From the NCBI RefSeq assembly GCF_900107695.1, contig NZ_FNQP01000017.1:16534-80533 (forward strand): 64,000 nucleotides of DNA, in the 5' to 3' direction. The translations under genes were made by a program, and so were the position numbers. Shown piece by piece: positions 17,712-29,176 of this stretch. How positions within the stretch are numbered: the stretch's first letter is position 1; each line of letters opens with the position of its first letter. This DNA comes from Thiothrix caldifontis. GTDB taxonomy: Bacteria; Pseudomonadota; Gammaproteobacteria; Thiotrichales; Thiotrichaceae. The notes beneath the pieces were generated by a model, which was given only the letters and a program-made list of their open reading frames with translations, ran no database searches and had not been told where the DNA came from.

Positions 17712-19046
17712 ATGGCAAGAAAATATTTTGGCACGGATGGGATTCGCGGCAAGATCGGGCGCTACCCGATGACACCTGACTTTGTATTAAAATTGGGCTG
17801 GGCGGCTGGCAAGGTGTTGGCAAGTAACGGGCATCCTTTGGTGCTGATCGGTAAGGATACGCGGATTTCCGGCTATATGCTCGAATCTGCGTTGCAAGCA
17901 GGTTTGGTAGCTGCGGGGGTCAATATCCGTTTGTTGGGGCCGATGCCTACGCCTGCGGTGGCTTATTTAACTCGTGCGTTCCGTGCTTCTGCTGGAATCG
18001 TAATCAGTGCCTCGCACAACCCTTACGATGATAACGGCTTAAAGTTTTTCTCTGGTGATGGCACAAAATTACCCGACGAAGTGGAGGAAGAAATTGAACG
18101 TTGGTTGGATATGGACTTTAAAACCGTGTCTTCCGACGAACTGGGTAAAGTCGAACGTGCTAAAGACGCGGCGGGGCGTTACATCGAATTTTGCAAACGT
18201 GCGTTGCCCAATACGGTTTCCCTGAAAGGCTTGCGGATGGTGGTGGATTGCGCCAACGGTGCGACTTACCACGTTGCACCCGATGTTTTCAAGGAATTGG
18301 GTGCGGAAGTCATTGCGATTGGCAACACGCCTGATGGCATCAATATTAATGAAGCGTGCGGCGCAACTCATGTGGATGGTTTGTGCGATGCCGTCTTACG
18401 TTATCGTGCTGATCTTGGTATTGCCTTGGACGGTGATGGTGATCGTTTGATTATGGTGGATCAGCACGGTGATACAGTTGATGGTGATGAGATTCTCGCC
18501 ATTATTGCGCACCATCGTCATGCTGAAGGCAAGTTGCACGGCGGCGTGGTTGGCACGTTGATGAGTAATCTCGGCTTGGAAAAGTCGATTCAGGCGTTAG
18601 GCGTACCGTTTTACCGCGCCAAAGTCGGCGACCGCTACGTTATTGAGCAAATGACGCAACACGATTGTGATTTGGGTGGCGAATCCTCTGGGCATATCAT
18701 TGTGCGCAATTTCATCACGACGGGTGATGGTATCATTGCCGCACTGCAAGTGTTACGTGCCATGCGCATGACGGGCAAATCGTTACGTGATCTGAAAAGC
18801 GTAATGACTAAGTACCCACAAACGCTGATCAATGTTCCAACAAAGCACAAGATCAATTTGGATGAATCCATCGAGATTCAGGATGCCGTGCGTCAAGTTG
18901 AGCAACAATTGGGGAATCGCGGGCGGGTATTGTTGCGTGCATCAGGCACTGAGCCATTGATTCGGGTAATGGTGGAGGGTGAAGACCCCAGCGAAACCGC
19001 TGAATTGGCAGCGCAAATCGCCAGTGCGGTACGGGCTGCCGCCTGA
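17712..19046 (+). CDS. glmM: Phosphoglucosamine mutase
   Basis: GlmM converts glucosamine-6-phosphate to glucosamine-1-phosphate for UDP-GlcNAc synthesis. The 444-residue protein has the phosphoserine loop [12 protein letters not shown], the Mg-binding DGDGDR, the sugar loop GGESSGH and the C-terminal phosphate loop [12 protein letters not shown]. Full family length, no defects seen. Confidence 0.96.
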   Translation: MARKYFGTDGIRGKIGRYPMTPDFVLKLGWAAGKVLASNGHPLVLIGKDTRISGYMLESALQAGLVAAGVNIRLLGPMPTPAVAYLTRAFRASAGIVISASHNPYDDNGLKFFSGDGTKLPDEVEEEIERWLDMDFKTVSSDELGKVERAKDAAGRYIEFCKRALPNTVSLKGLRMVVDCANGATYHVAPDVFKELGAEVIAIGNTPDGININEACGATHVDGLCDAVLRYRADLGIALDGDGDRLIMVDQHGDTVDGDEILAIIAHHRHAEGKLHGGVVGTLMSNLGLEKSIQALGVPFYRAKVGDRYVIEQMTQHDCDLGGESSGHIIVRNFITTGDGIIAALQVLRAMRMTGKSLRDLKSVMTKYPQTLINVPTKHKINLDESIEIQDAVRQVEQQLGNRGRVLLRASGTEPLIRVMVEGEDPSETAELAAQIASAVRAAA

Positions 19047-19122
19047 CCTGCCCGGAATGAAGATTGATTTCCACAGATTATACAGGTAATCTTTCGCCCT
19101 TGCTTGAAAGAGAGGTGGAGTT

Positions 19123-19875
19123 ATGCGTCAAAAATTGGTTGCAGGTAACTGGAAACTAAACGGGTCAAAGGCGAGTATCGAGTCTTTGATGGGTGGCATT
19201 CTAGCTGGACTGGAAGGCATGGATAATGTGGCGGTGGCAGTTTGCCCACCTTACGTCTACATTCCCATGACGCAGGCACTGGTGGTTGGAAGTCGTATCG
19301 GTCTGGGTTCTCAGGATATTGCTGATCAAGACGCAGGTGCTTTCACTGGCGAAGTTTCCGGGGCGATGCTCAAGGAGTTTGGCTGTGACTACGCGATTGT
19401 GGGTCACTCTGAACGCCGTGCCATTTACGGTGAGCAAGACGCTGATACTGCACGTAAGTTTGCTGCTGCACGTAAGTATGGCCTCAAACCGATTCTGTGT
19501 GTGGGCGAAACGCTGGAGGAGCGTGAAGCAGGCATTACCGAAGCGGTCGTGGCGCGTCAATTGGATGCGGTGATTGCACTGGAAGGTGTGGAAGCATTGA
19601 CTGACGGTGTGATTGCTTACGAACCGGTGTGGGCGATTGGTACGGGTAAAACCGCTAGTCCGCAACAAGCGCAGGATGTTCATGCGTTTATTCGGGGCAA
19701 ATTGGCGACGCTGAATGCAGCGGTTGCAGCGAAAGTACAGATTTTATACGGTGGCAGCGTCAAAGGTGCGAATGCTGCTGAATTGTTTGCAATGCCGGAT
19801 ATTGACGGTGGCCTAATTGGTGGTGCATCACTGGATGCCAACGAATTCTTGGCTATTTGCAAGGCCGGTAACTAA
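19123..19875 (+). CDS. tpiA: Triosephosphate isomerase
   Basis: TpiA interconverts dihydroxyacetone phosphate and glyceraldehyde-3-phosphate. The 250-residue barrel has N-terminal GNWKLNGS, catalytic His in VGHSERR, catalytic Glu in YEPVWAIGTG and phosphate loop LYGGSVKG. It is followed after 13 bp by secG. Confidence 0.96.
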   Translation: MRQKLVAGNWKLNGSKASIESLMGGILAGLEGMDNVAVAVCPPYVYIPMTQALVVGSRIGLGSQDIADQDAGAFTGEVSGAMLKEFGCDYAIVGHSERRAIYGEQDADTARKFAAARKYGLKPILCVGETLEEREAGITEAVVARQLDAVIALEGVEALTDGVIAYEPVWAIGTGKTASPQQAQDVHAFIRGKLATLNAAVAAKVQILYGGSVKGANAAELFAMPDIDGGLIGGASLDANEFLAICKAGN

Positions 19876-19888
19876 GGTTCAAAAAACT

Positions 19889-20347
19889 ATGTTATACAAT
19901 GTCTTGTTGATCATTTTGATCGTTGTTTCTGTGGCTATGATTGTGTTAATCCTAATGCAACAGGGCAAAGGTGCTGATGCAGGTGCTGCGTTTGGTAGCG
20001 GTGCGTCGGGTACGGTATTTGGCTCGCAAGGTTCAGCGAACTTTTTGAGTCGTACCACCGGTATTCTAGCGACCGTCTTTTTCTTGGTGGCATTGGCCTT
20101 GGCATTTTTGGCATCAGGGCGCACGCTGGAATCCGTCAGCATTATGCAATCTGCTGCACCAGAAACCAAGACAGAAACCCCGGCAGCACCGTCAAGTGAT
20201 GTACCACCAGCACCTGCCGCCGAGAAAGCCTCTAGCGATGTTCCGCCTGCTGTTGATGCTAAGCCGTCTAACAAAGTTGAAGAAAAGGCAGTGGTTGATG
20301 AGAAAAAACCAGTTGCCGATGAAAAACCCGTGCAAGAAAAGAAATAG
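19889..20347 (+). CDS. secG: Preprotein translocase subunit SecG
   Basis: SecG is the auxiliary subunit of the SecYEG channel. The 152-residue protein has two membrane helices (about 2-22 and 52-75) and the conserved QQGKGADAGAAFGSGAS loop, followed by a long Pro/Ala/Lys/Asp-rich tail that makes it longer than the 110-residue E. coli protein. I chose the ATG at 19889 directly before the first helix. tRNA-Leu begins 24 bp downstream and is probably co-transcribed. Confidence 0.92.
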   Translation: MLYNVLLIILIVVSVAMIVLILMQQGKGADAGAAFGSGASGTVFGSQGSANFLSRTTGILATVFFLVALALAFLASGRTLESVSIMQSAAPETKTETPAAPSSDVPPAPAAEKASSDVPPAVDAKPSNKVEEKAVVDEKKPVADEKPVQEKK

Positions 20348-20371
20348 TAGGATAGAATTCGCGCCTGCTTT

Positions 20372-20456
20372 GCCGACGTGGTGGAATTGGTAGACACGCT
20401 ATCTTGAGGGGGTAGTGGCGCAAGCTGTACCGGTTCGAGTCCGGTCGTCGGTACCA
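20372..20456 (+). tRNA. leuU: tRNA-Leu (anticodon GAG)
   Basis: An 85-nt class II tRNA with acceptor GCCGACG/CGTCGGT (a G-T first pair), encoded CCA, TTCGAGT T-loop, long variable arm and anticodon loop TTGAGGG, which places GAG at 34-36. Position after secG matches leuU in E. coli. Confidence 0.96.
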
Positions 20457-20462
20457 TACATG

Positions 20463-20495
20463 AAAAGCCTGTCATCGTAAGATGATGGGCTTTTT
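20463..20495 (+). terminator. Rho-independent terminator after tRNA-Leu
   Basis: A 14-bp stem (AAAAGCCTGTCATC against GATGATGGGCTTTT, with two G-T pairs) and a GTAA loop, followed by T-rich sequence. It ends the glmM/tpiA-secG-tRNA transcript ahead of the nuo operon. Confidence 0.9.
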
Positions 20496-20556
20496 GCTTT
20501 TATGCCTAATTCTTGCTAAAACCTGACAATACCCACTTTGGGGAATTAATCTGTGG

Positions 20557-20586
20557 TTCATGCACCGTTATATTCGACTGTATAAC
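20557..20586 (+). promoter_or_regulatory. Possible nuo operon promoter
   Basis: Between the tRNA-Leu terminator and nuoA (185 bp), TATAAC at 20581 makes a fair -10 box and TTCATG at 20557 a weak -35, with an 18-bp spacer. It would give a leader of about 90 nt before nuoA. No operator is evident. Confidence 0.35.
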
Positions 20587-20680
20587 GAAATAGTGATACA
20601 AACAGTGTGTGTTTGGAATCATGCATCACAGACAACCGAGTGATTTGGAGAGAACGCTACGGTTTGCACCAGGAGTTAGT

Positions 20681-21037
20681 ATGCTAGGAGAATACCTTCC
20701 CATTCTCGTTTTTCTGGCAGTCGGTTTTGGCTTAGCAGTGGTATTGCTAGGTTTGGGTTTGCTTGCAGGCCCGCGCCGACCAGACGCAGAAAAAGATTCG
20801 CCATTTGAGTGTGGCTTCCCCGCGTTTGAAGACTCTCGCATCAAATTTGACGTGCGCTACTACCTCGTCGCCATCCTTTTCATCATTTTCGATCTTGAAA
20901 TCGCCTTTTTGTTCCCTTGGGCCATTGTGCTCGACACCATTGGGGTGTTCGGCATCGTGGCGATGGGTATTTTCCTGACTATCCTGATTGTTGGTTTCAT
21001 CTACGAGTGGAAAAAAGGGGCGCTGGAATGGGAGTAG
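20681..21037 (+). CDS. nuoA: NADH-quinone oxidoreductase subunit A
   Basis: NuoA is a small membrane subunit of complex I at the junction with the peripheral arm. The 118-residue protein has three helices and the conserved loop [23 protein letters not shown] with the mobile Cys. ATG at 20681 follows AGGAG; a longer in-frame reading upstream lacks such a site. It overlaps nuoB by 10 bp. Confidence 0.95.
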   Translation: MLGEYLPILVFLAVGFGLAVVLLGLGLLAGPRRPDAEKDSPFECGFPAFEDSRIKFDVRYYLVAILFIIFDLEIAFLFPWAIVLDTIGVFGIVAMGIFLTILIVGFIYEWKKGALEWE

Positions 21038-21504
21038 AAGGGGTTCTGGAAAAAGGCTTTGTCACCACGACAGCCGATGCCCTGATCAACTGGGCGCGTA
21101 CTGGCTCGTTGTGGCCGATGACCTTTGGTCTGGCGTGCTGCGCGGTCGAAATGATGCACGCGGGGGCTTCACGTTACGATTTAGACCGTTTCGGTATTGT
21201 GTTTCGCCCCAGTCCGCGCCAATCGGATGTGATGATCGTGGCAGGAACGCTGACCAACAAAATGGCTCCGGCGTTGCGTAAGGTCTATGATCAGATGGCG
21301 GAACCGCGTTGGGTAATTTCGATGGGTTCTTGCGCCAATGGTGGCGGTTATTACCATTATTCCTACGCGGTGGTGCGCGGGTGTGACCGGATTGTGCCGG
21401 TGGATATTTACGTACCCGGTTGCCCGCCAACCGCTGAAGCCCTGCTGTATGGCATTATCCAGTTGCAGAATAAAATTCGTCGAACCAACACGATAGCGCG
21501 GTAA
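21028..21504 (+). CDS. nuoB: NADH-quinone oxidoreductase subunit B
   Basis: NuoB holds cluster N2, the final iron-sulfur centre before quinone. The 158-residue protein has its ligands in [18 protein letters not shown] and VPGCPP. The start at 21028 lies inside nuoA and gives the family-typical N-terminus [14 protein letters not shown]. Confidence 0.95.
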   Translation: MGVEGVLEKGFVTTTADALINWARTGSLWPMTFGLACCAVEMMHAGASRYDLDRFGIVFRPSPRQSDVMIVAGTLTNKMAPALRKVYDQMAEPRWVISMGSCANGGGYYHYSYAVVRGCDRIVPVDIYVPGCPPTAEALLYGIIQLQNKIRRTNTIAR

Positions 21505-21507
21505 TTC

Positions 21508-22221
21508 ATGGCTGTATCACTCGAATTTGTTAAGGATTATGTTCAGGAAGGACTCGGCGATAAGCTGTCAGCCAGCGTTCTGGCGCACGGCGAGTTGACC
21601 TTGGAAGTAGCCGCTGAACATTGGCTGGAAGTGGCGCGTTTCCTGCGGCACGATTCCATGTTGGATTTTGCGCAACTAACCGATTTGTGTGGGGTTGATT
21701 ACCTCACGTATGGCGATGTGGAGTGGGATGTGACCACTGCCTCGCGCAGCGGTTTTAGCCGTGCGGCACAAGCCACCGAAGCGGATTCGTTTGATTTTGA
21801 TGCGCAGGAGGAGGGTGCTCAGTTCGCGGGTAAACGTTTCGCAGTGGTTATTCACTTGCTATCGGTAAGCCGCAATATGCGTATTCGAGTGCGAACACGC
21901 TGTGATGACAACGATTTTCCGGTAGTGGCATCGTTGGTGGACATCTGGAGTTCGGTGAATTGGTACGAGCGTGAAGCATTTGATCTGTTTGGAATTATGT
22001 TCAGTGGACACCCGGATTTACGCCGCATCCTCACCGACTACGGTTTTGTCGGACACCCCTTCCGCAAAGATTTCCCGCTCATCGGGCAGGTTGAAATGCG
22101 TTACGACGCTGAGCAAAAGCGCGTCATTTACGAACCTGTATCCATTGAAGCGCGGGTGTTGGTTCCGCGCACTATCCGCGCTGACCAGCGTTTTTCCCCA
22201 GCCGTGGAGCGTGATGACTAA
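21508..22221 (+). CDS. nuoC: NADH-quinone oxidoreductase subunit C
   Basis: NuoC is the 30-kDa peripheral-arm subunit. The 237-residue protein carries the signature [14 protein letters not shown] and [13 protein letters not shown]. It is separate from nuoD, unlike the fused NuoCD of E. coli. Its stop overlaps the nuoD ATG (TAATG). Confidence 0.95.
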   Translation: MAVSLEFVKDYVQEGLGDKLSASVLAHGELTLEVAAEHWLEVARFLRHDSMLDFAQLTDLCGVDYLTYGDVEWDVTTASRSGFSRAAQATEADSFDFDAQEEGAQFAGKRFAVVIHLLSVSRNMRIRVRTRCDDNDFPVVASLVDIWSSVNWYEREAFDLFGIMFSGHPDLRRILTDYGFVGHPFRKDFPLIGQVEMRYDAEQKRVIYEPVSIEARVLVPRTIRADQRFSPAVERDD

Positions 22222-23474
22222 TGCCTGAAATCCGCAATTTTACGCTGAATTTTGGCCCAGCTCACCCCGCAGCGCACGGTGTGTTGCGTCTGGTGCTGGA
22301 AATGGACGGTGAAACCATCGTCCGTGCTGACCCGCACATTGGCTTGCTGCACCGTGGCACCGAGAAGTTGGCAGAAAGCAAACCGTATAATCAAAGCATC
22401 GGTTACATGGATCGCCTCGATTACGTGTCAATGATGTGCAATGAACACGGTTACGTGCTGGCGATTGAAAAGCTGTTGGGGATTACCCCGCCAGAACGTG
22501 CGCTCTATATTCGCACCATGTTCGATGAAATTACCCGTATTCTCAACCACTTGCTGTGGATTGGCGCACACGCGCTGGACGTGGGTGCAATGACCATGTT
22601 CCTGTACGCTTTCCGCGAACGTGAAGATTTGATGGATGCGTATGAAGCGGTGTCTGGCGCACGTTTGCACGCCACGTATTACCGTCCGGGTGGTGTTTAC
22701 CGTGATCTGCCGGATTCCATGCCGCAATTTTTACCGAACCGTTTCCGCACCGAAGCCGAAGCTAAGCGCCTCAACGCCAACCGTGGTGGTTCATTGCTCG
22801 ACTTCTTGGAAGATTTCACCAACCGTTTCCCCGGTTATGTGGATGAGTACGAAACCTTACTGACCGATAATCGCATCTGGAAACAACGTCTGGTCGGGAT
22901 TGGCGTGGTGTCACCGGAGCGTGCGCTGCAACTCGGTTTTAGTGGGGCAATGCTACGCGGTTCGGGCGTGGAATGGGATTTACGCAAGAAGCAACCGTAT
23001 GCGGCTTACGACAAGATGGATTTCGATATTCCGGTGGGAACGCATGGCGACAGTTATGACCGCTATTTAGTGCGGATCGAAGAGATGCGCCAATCCAATC
23101 GTATTATCAAGCAATGCATTGACTGGTTGCGTGTGAATCCCGGTGAAGTAATGCTGGAAGACAGCAAAATCGCGCCGCCGAAACGCGCTGAAATGAAGCA
23201 GGATATGGAAGCCTTGATTCAGCACTTCAAGCTGATGACCGAAGGCTATTGCTTACCAGAAGGCGAAGCGTATGCAGCGGTGGAACACCCTAAAGGTGAA
23301 TTTGGCTGCTACATCGTCTCGGATGGTGCGAATAAACCGTACCGCTTAAAAGTACGTGCGCCGGGATTTGCACATTTATCCGGCTTGGATGAAATGGTGA
23401 AAGGCCACATGTTGGCTGACGTGGTGGCGATTATCGGCACCCAAGATATTGTTTTCGGGGAGGTTGACCGTTGA
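22221..23474 (+). CDS. nuoD: NADH-quinone oxidoreductase subunit D
   Basis: NuoD, the 49-kDa subunit, forms most of the quinone site with NuoB. The 417-residue protein has [26 protein letters not shown] and the C-terminal GEFG and DIVFGEVDR. Full length; overlaps nuoE by one base. Confidence 0.96.
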   Translation: MPEIRNFTLNFGPAHPAAHGVLRLVLEMDGETIVRADPHIGLLHRGTEKLAESKPYNQSIGYMDRLDYVSMMCNEHGYVLAIEKLLGITPPERALYIRTMFDEITRILNHLLWIGAHALDVGAMTMFLYAFREREDLMDAYEAVSGARLHATYYRPGGVYRDLPDSMPQFLPNRFRTEAEAKRLNANRGGSLLDFLEDFTNRFPGYVDEYETLLTDNRIWKQRLVGIGVVSPERALQLGFSGAMLRGSGVEWDLRKKQPYAAYDKMDFDIPVGTHGDSYDRYLVRIEEMRQSNRIIKQCIDWLRVNPGEVMLEDSKIAPPKRAEMKQDMEALIQHFKLMTEGYCLPEGEAYAAVEHPKGEFGCYIVSDGANKPYRLKVRAPGFAHLSGLDEMVKGHMLADVVAIIGTQDIVFGEVDR

Positions 23475-23995
23475 TGACTGAACATCCCATTACGATGCTC
23501 AAGCGCAAAAGCGACTTGCTCAGCCATCACGAGCGTGAAGACATTGATAGTTGGTTAGCACGTTATCCGGCGGATAAAAAGCAATCGGCATTGCTGGCAG
23601 CGTTACGCGCGGTGATGCACGAAGACCATTATTTATCCCGCGAAAAAATGGATGCGGTGGCAGATTATTTAGGCTTGCCCGAAATTGCGGTGTATGAAGT
23701 TGCCAGCTTTTACTCCATGTATGAAATGGATGCGAAAGCGGCGGCGAAGTACAGCATTTCGGTTTGCACCAATGTCTCCTGCATGTTGTGCGGTTCGGAT
23801 GTGATTCTCGATCATATTGAGAAAAAGCTGGGTATTAAGCTGGGCGAATCCACGCCAGATGGTAAATTCTTCCTCAAAGTCGAAGAAGAGTGCCTCGCCG
23901 CTTGCAGCAGTGCGCCAATGATGCAGGTCAACCACGTATACCACACCCATCTCACCCCTGAAAAAGTGGATGAGATTTTGGACGGACTGGAGTAA
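23474..23995 (+). CDS. nuoE: NADH-quinone oxidoreductase subunit E
   Basis: NuoE carries cluster N1a, a [2Fe-2S] centre in the NADH module. The 173-residue protein has the four ligands as CTNVSC and CLAAC. The ATG at 23474 overlaps the nuoD stop; GGGAGG lies about 11 bases upstream. Confidence 0.94.
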   Translation: MTEHPITMLKRKSDLLSHHEREDIDSWLARYPADKKQSALLAALRAVMHEDHYLSREKMDAVADYLGLPEIAVYEVASFYSMYEMDAKAAAKYSISVCTNVSCMLCGSDVILDHIEKKLGIKLGESTPDGKFFLKVEEECLAACSSAPMMQVNHVYHTHLTPEKVDEILDGLE

Positions 23996-23999
23996 GCAC

Positions 24000-25280
24000 A
24001 TGGCAAATCAAGTCTGTTTCATCACGACCCAATTTGGCGACCAAGCCCACACGCTGGAAAGCTACCTCAAAGTAGGCGGTTATCAGGCATGGCGTAAAAT
24101 TCTGGCTGAAAAAACACCTGCTGAAGAAATCATTGATACGATCAAAGACTCCGGTTTACGCGGGCGCGGCGGTGCGGGTTTCCCCACCGGCATGAAGTGG
24201 AGCTTTATGCCGCGTACTATGCCGGGGCAAAAATACATCGTGTGCAACTCGGATGAATCCGAACCGGGAACCTGCAAAGACCGCGACATCTTGCGTTTCA
24301 ACCCGCACGCGCTGGTAGAAGGCATGGCGATTGCGGGTTACAGCATTGGCGCAACCGTGGGCTATAACTACATGCGCGGCGAGTTTATGGATGAACCGTT
24401 CATCCATTTCGAGCAGGCAGTGAAAGAAGCCTACGAACTCGGTTTGCTGGGCAAAAATATTCAAGGCAGTGGCGTTGATTTTGATCTGTACGGTACGCTC
24501 GGTGCGGGTGCGTATGTGTGCGGCGAAGAAACCGCTTTGCTGGAATCGCTGGAAGGCAAAAAAGGTCAGCCACGTTTTAAGCCGCCATTCCCCGCGAGTT
24601 TCGGTTTGTACGGTCGCCCGACCACGATTAATAATACCGAAACGCTCTCGTCCATTCCGGTGATTATGCGCAATGGCGGCAAGTGGTTCGCTGATCTGGG
24701 TGTGAAAAACTCCGGCGGCGAAAAGCTGTTTTCCATGTCAGGGCATTTGAATAATCCCGGCAATTTCGAGATTCCGATGGGGATGCCGTTCCCTGAACTG
24801 CTGGCGTTAGCTGGCGGGGTGCGCAACGGACGCAAGCTGAAAGCAGTGATTCCGGGTGGTTCGTCCGTTCCGGTGTTGCCGGGTGATGTCATGATGGGCT
24901 TGACGATGGACTATGACACCATTGCCAAAGCCGGTTCATACCTTGGTTCGGGCGCGGTCATTGTGATGGACGACACCACCGATATGGTCAAAGTGTTGCA
25001 ACGTATTTCCCGCTTTTACTTCTCCGAATCCTGCGGGCAATGCACGCCATGTCGTGAAGGCACAGGTTGGTTATACCGTATGTTGACCCGCATTGTGGAA
25101 GGCAAGGGCAAGATGGAAGACGTTACGCGGCTCGAAGAGATTTCCCACAATATCGAAGGTCGTTCCATTTGCGCCTTGGGTGAAGCGGCAGCGATGCCGG
25201 TGTGGAGTTTCGTTAAGCACTTCCGTGAGGAATTTGAGTACTACGTCAAGCACGGTCGTAGCATGGTGGGACAGGGGTAA
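24000..25280 (+). CDS. nuoF: NADH-quinone oxidoreductase subunit F
   Basis: NuoF binds NADH and FMN and holds cluster N3. The 426-residue protein has [13 protein letters not shown] (NADH), [15 protein letters not shown] (FMN) and [14 protein letters not shown] (iron-sulfur). The start at 24000 is four bases after the nuoE stop. Confidence 0.96.
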   Translation: MANQVCFITTQFGDQAHTLESYLKVGGYQAWRKILAEKTPAEEIIDTIKDSGLRGRGGAGFPTGMKWSFMPRTMPGQKYIVCNSDESEPGTCKDRDILRFNPHALVEGMAIAGYSIGATVGYNYMRGEFMDEPFIHFEQAVKEAYELGLLGKNIQGSGVDFDLYGTLGAGAYVCGEETALLESLEGKKGQPRFKPPFPASFGLYGRPTTINNTETLSSIPVIMRNGGKWFADLGVKNSGGEKLFSMSGHLNNPGNFEIPMGMPFPELLALAGGVRNGRKLKAVIPGGSSVPVLPGDVMMGLTMDYDTIAKAGSYLGSGAVIVMDDTTDMVKVLQRISRFYFSESCGQCTPCREGTGWLYRMLTRIVEGKGKMEDVTRLEEISHNIEGRSICALGEAAAMPVWSFVKHFREEFEYYVKHGRSMVGQG

Positions 25281-25283
25281 CAC

Positions 25284-27590
25284 ATGGCAGAAGAATTCGT
25301 CACCATCGAAATTAACGACCAGCCGGTTCAGGCTCGCAAAGGTGCGATGCTGATTGAAGTGGCTGATAATAATGGGATTTCCATTCCACGTTTTTGCTAC
25401 CACAAAAAGCTCTCGATTGCCGCTAACTGCCGCATGTGTTTGGTGGAAATGGAAAAGTCGTGGAAACCGGTTCCCGCTTGCGCCACGCCCGTGAATGCAG
25501 GCATGAAATTCTGGACGCGCTCAGACAAAGCCAAAAACGCGCAGAAAGGCATTATGGAATTCCTGCTGATTAACCATCCGCTGGATTGCCCGATTTGCGA
25601 CCAAGGTGGCGAATGCGAATTGCAGGATGTCTCAGTCGGTTACGGTAGCAATAAATCGCAATACGCCGAAATCAAGCGCGTGGTGCAAGACAAAGACATT
25701 GGCCCGTTAATCGAAACCGAAATGACCCGCTGCATTCAATGCACCCGCTGTGTGCGCTTCGGTGACGAAATTGCCGGAATGCGCGAAATGGGCGGGGTAG
25801 GGCGCGGTGATCGGCTCGAAATCGGCACGTATATTGAGAAATCGCTCCAATCGGAACTCTCCGGCAATGTGATTGACCTCTGCCCTGTGGGTGCGCTGAC
25901 CGCGAAACCGTCACGCTACAAAGCACGGGCGTGGGAAATGGTGGCGCATGATGCGATTGCCCCGCACGATTCGGTGGGTTCACACCTTCAGGTACACACT
26001 TTCCGCAAAGAAGTGGTGCGGGCAGTACCGCGTGAAAATGACGCGATTAACGAATGCTGGATTTCCGACCGTGACCGTTTCAGCTATCAAGGCATTGCCA
26101 GTGCTGACCGTATTACCAAGCCGATGCTCAAGCGTGACGGGCATTGGTATGAAGTGAGCTGGCAACAGGCGTTAGATGCGACCGCAGAAATTTTGCGGGC
26201 GGCTGACCCAGCGCGTACCGGTGCATTGGCAAGCGCGACTTCCACTGTGGAAGAGTTGTATTTGTTCCAGCGTTTAATGCGCGGTTTGAACATTCGCAAT
26301 ATTGACCACCGTGTGCGCCAGACTGATTTCAGCGACCAAAGTGCTGCACCGCTTTGCCCATCGTTGGGTATGCCCATCGCGCAATTGGAACAGCAAAATG
26401 CGGTATTCCTGATCGGCTCTAATGTGCGCCAAGAACAGCCGTTGCTGAATCACCGCATCCGCAAAGCGGCACTCAAAGGCGCGGCGGTGATGGCGTTGAA
26501 TCCGCGAGCCTTCGATTTCAACTACGACGTGGCGCAACAGGCGGTTGCTCCGGCAGATATGCTGCAAGCTTTACAAGCGATGGCGAATGACCCCGATAAT
26601 GCGGTGATGGCAACGCTTAAAAATGCGGAACACGCGGCGGTATTGCTGGGCAATGTTGCCGTTCAGCATCCCGATTTTGCGGCGTTACGCGGCTTGGCTT
26701 ACACGATTGCGGAACAAACGGGCGCAACCTTTGGCTATTTGGCGGAAAGTGCTAATACCGTGGGTGCGTGGGTAGCAGGTGTTGTGCCGCACCGTTTATC
26801 GGCGGGACGTGAACTCAAACAAGCGGGTGTGCCGGTTGGTGAGTTCCTCAGTGAAAATACCCGCACGTTTGTCTTGCTGAATACCGAGTTGGCAGATTTC
26901 GCGAATCCGCAACAAGCAATGAAAGCTTTGAGTGCGGCGGAAAACGTGATTGTGATTGCGCCGTTTGCGGATAATACGACGCGCAAATACGCGACAGTGT
27001 TATTGCCCAGTTCGACGTTTGCGGAAACTTCCGGTACGTTCATTAATGCAGCGGGACAGTGGCAAAGCTTTAAGGGCGCGACTGTGCCACCGGGTGAAGC
27101 ACGTCCTACTTGGAAAGTGCTGCGGGTGTTGGGTAATACGGCAGGTGTGCCTGAATTTGATTGGGTTGCCACCGAAGAAATTGTTGCCGAGTTGCACCTT
27201 GAACTCGACGGTGTAGCGGTTTGTAACAACCGTTATGCTGGCACTGTAGGTAGAGACGCAAAATCTTGCGTCTCTACAACGGCAGATGGGGCGTTTCAGC
27301 GTATTGGCGATGTGCAAATGTATCGCGTTGATCCGCTGGTGCGCCGTGCGAAAGCCTTGCAGGCGATGATTCCTCCGGCGGCGGTGCAGTTGAATCCGCA
27401 AGATGCGGCGAATATGGGTGTCGCGGCTGGCGATACGCTTAAGGTGTCGCAAGGTGCGGTGACGATCACGTTGCCAGCACAACTGGACGCGGGGATTCCA
27501 GCAGGTTGCGCCGGTTTGCAGTCGGGCATTGAAGTATCCAACGTGTTGGGCGCGGCTTTCGGTGCGCTTCAAATAGCAAAGGCAGGTTAG
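25284..27590 (+). CDS. nuoG: NADH-quinone oxidoreductase subunit G
   Basis: NuoG is the large iron-sulfur subunit of the NADH module. The 768-residue protein has the [2Fe-2S] domain ([15 protein letters not shown]), the His-Cys cluster region with [11 protein letters not shown], the [11 protein letters not shown] cluster, and a long molybdopterin-oxidoreductase-like C-terminal part. Near residues 656-665 it reads [10 protein letters not shown], which is encoded by a palindromic repeat inserted in frame (see repeat at 27250). The insert lies in the less conserved C-terminal third and leaves the frame open. Confidence 0.95.
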   Translation: MAEEFVTIEINDQPVQARKGAMLIEVADNNGISIPRFCYHKKLSIAANCRMCLVEMEKSWKPVPACATPVNAGMKFWTRSDKAKNAQKGIMEFLLINHPLDCPICDQGGECELQDVSVGYGSNKSQYAEIKRVVQDKDIGPLIETEMTRCIQCTRCVRFGDEIAGMREMGGVGRGDRLEIGTYIEKSLQSELSGNVIDLCPVGALTAKPSRYKARAWEMVAHDAIAPHDSVGSHLQVHTFRKEVVRAVPRENDAINECWISDRDRFSYQGIASADRITKPMLKRDGHWYEVSWQQALDATAEILRAADPARTGALASATSTVEELYLFQRLMRGLNIRNIDHRVRQTDFSDQSAAPLCPSLGMPIAQLEQQNAVFLIGSNVRQEQPLLNHRIRKAALKGAAVMALNPRAFDFNYDVAQQAVAPADMLQALQAMANDPDNAVMATLKNAEHAAVLLGNVAVQHPDFAALRGLAYTIAEQTGATFGYLAESANTVGAWVAGVVPHRLSAGRELKQAGVPVGEFLSENTRTFVLLNTELADFANPQQAMKALSAAENVIVIAPFADNTTRKYATVLLPSSTFAETSGTFINAAGQWQSFKGATVPPGEARPTWKVLRVLGNTAGVPEFDWVATEEIVAELHLELDGVAVCNNRYAGTVGRDAKSCVSTTADGAFQRIGDVQMYRVDPLVRRAKALQAMIPPAAVQLNPQDAANMGVAAGDTLKVSQGAVTITLPAQLDAGIPAGCAGLQSGIEVSNVLGAAFGALQIAKAG
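27250..27277. repeat. 28-bp palindromic repeat inside nuoG
   Basis: Perfect 12-bp arms GTAGAGACGCAA and TTGCGTCTCTAC flank AATC. The element is translated as about ten residues of NuoG. Sequences with this GTAGAGACG...CGTCTCTAC design are a familiar dispersed palindrome in other bacteria, notably cyanobacteria, so this is probably a small mobile repeat that tolerates insertion in coding DNA. No T-run follows, so it is not a terminator. Confidence 0.85.
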
Positions 27591-27594
27591 GGGA

Positions 27595-28665
27595 ATGATG
27601 GAAATACTCGCAAATTTCTTCGGTGCCTTCCTCCCTGAGTGGATGGTGACGCTGCTAATCATTTTGATCAAAGTGGTGGCAATTGTGTTGCCGCTGATCC
27701 TATTAGTGGCTTACGCGACTTACGCAGAACGCAAGATCATCGGTTTCATGCAGGTGCGCGTCGGACCGAACCGGGTTGGGTTCAAAGGCTTGTTGCAGCC
27801 GTTTGCGGATATGTTCAAGCTGATTTTTAAGGAAATTGTTATTCCTGCGAGGTCTAACCGTTTCTTATTTTTGATCGCACCTTTGTTGGCAATGGGGCCT
27901 GCGTTTGCAGCTTGGGCGGTGATTCCGTTCAGTGACGGCATGGTGTTGGCGGATGTGAATGCGGGGTTGTTGTTCCTGCTGGCATTGACTTCGTTGGGTG
28001 TGTACGGGGTGATTATTGCGGGCTGGGCTTCCAACTCCAAGTACGCGCAACTTTCCGCGCTGCGTATTGGGGCGCAAATGGTGTCGTATGAAATTGCAAT
28101 GGGGTTCGCACTGGTTGGGGTGTTGATGGCATCCGGCAGTTTGAATCTTGGCGATATTGTGCGGGCGCAATCGGGCAGCATTTTTAGCTGGTTTGTGTGG
28201 CCTTTATTTGGCTTGTTCTTGGTGTATTTTATTTCGGGTGTGGCAGAAACCAACCGTGCGCCGTTTGACGTGGCGGAAGGCGAATCCGAGATCGTGGCGG
28301 GTTTCCATGTGGAATATTCCGGCATGGCGTTCTCGATTTTCTTCCTCGCGGAATACGCCAATATGTGGCTGATTGCCGCACTGACTTCGTTGATGTTCTT
28401 GGGTGGGTGGTTGTCACCGTTCCAAGGGCTGACTTTCTTGACGGATATGCCGGTATTGGGCAGGGTGTTTGGTGATGGTATCCATTGGTTACTATTGAAA
28501 GCCTCGTTCTTTATGCTGCTGTTCTTTTGGTTTCGCGCCACGTTCCCGCGTTACCGTTATGACCAAATCATGCGCTTGGGGTGGAAAATTCTGATCCCGA
28601 TCACCTTGGTGTGGATTTTTGCGGAAGGGCTGGCGATTGCGCTGGGCTGGAAACCGTGGCTGTAA
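27595..28665 (+). CDS. nuoH: NADH-quinone oxidoreductase subunit H
   Basis: NuoH is the membrane subunit that forms the entry to the quinone chamber. The 356-residue protein has eight or so helices, [18 protein letters not shown] and [16 protein letters not shown]. Two adjacent ATG codons (27595, 27598) could serve as start; either changes one residue only. Confidence 0.96.
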   Translation: MMEILANFFGAFLPEWMVTLLIILIKVVAIVLPLILLVAYATYAERKIIGFMQVRVGPNRVGFKGLLQPFADMFKLIFKEIVIPARSNRFLFLIAPLLAMGPAFAAWAVIPFSDGMVLADVNAGLLFLLALTSLGVYGVIIAGWASNSKYAQLSALRIGAQMVSYEIAMGFALVGVLMASGSLNLGDIVRAQSGSIFSWFVWPLFGLFLVYFISGVAETNRAPFDVAEGESEIVAGFHVEYSGMAFSIFFLAEYANMWLIAALTSLMFLGGWLSPFQGLTFLTDMPVLGRVFGDGIHWLLLKASFFMLLFFWFRATFPRYRYDQIMRLGWKILIPITLVWIFAEGLAIALGWKPWL

Positions 28666-28675
28666 GGAGACTGAT

Positions 28676-29167
28676 ATGAGTTTCAACTGGAAACATTATT
28701 TCAAGACGTTCAGCCTGAAAGAATTGATGCAGGGCATGGGCGTGACGGGGAAGTATTTCTTCGAGCGTAAAATCACGATTCAGTACCCGGAAGAAAAAAC
28801 GCCGATTTCTAACCGTTTTCGGGGGCATCACGCATTGCGGCGTTACCCGAATGGCGAGGAGCGTTGCATTGCCTGCAAATTGTGCGAAGCGGTTTGCCCC
28901 GCACTGGCAATCACAATTGATTTGGAAGAACGCCCGGATGGTACACGCCGTACCACGCGCTATGACATTGATATGTTTAAGTGCATTTACTGCGGTTTCT
29001 GTGAGGAAGCCTGCCCGGTGGATGCGATTGTGGAAACCAATATTTTCGAGTATCACTTTGAAAATCGTGGTGAAAATATTCAAACCAAAGACAAATTGCT
29101 GGCAATCGGTGACAAGCACGAAGCTGAGATTGCCAAGATGAAAGCCGCTGATGCGCCGTACCGTTAA
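28676..29167 (+). CDS. nuoI: NADH-quinone oxidoreductase subunit I
   Basis: NuoI carries clusters N6a and N6b. The 163-residue protein has [16 protein letters not shown] and [19 protein letters not shown] at 28676 follows AAGGAG and gives the typical N-terminus [12 protein letters not shown]; it lies 10 bp after nuoH. Confidence 0.96.
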   Translation: MSFNWKHYFKTFSLKELMQGMGVTGKYFFERKITIQYPEEKTPISNRFRGHHALRRYPNGEERCIACKLCEAVCPALAITIDLEERPDGTRRTTRYDIDMFKCIYCGFCEEACPVDAIVETNIFEYHFENRGENIQTKDKLLAIGDKHEAEIAKMKAADAPYR

Positions 29168-29176
29168 GGGGATGAC

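Noticed and set aside
27250..27277. Palindrome in nuoG considered as a terminator
   Set aside because: It lies inside an open reading frame with downstream operon genes and has no T-run.
27720..28541. Long open frame opposite nuoH
   Set aside because: Shadow of nuoH, with no start signal and no recognisable domain.
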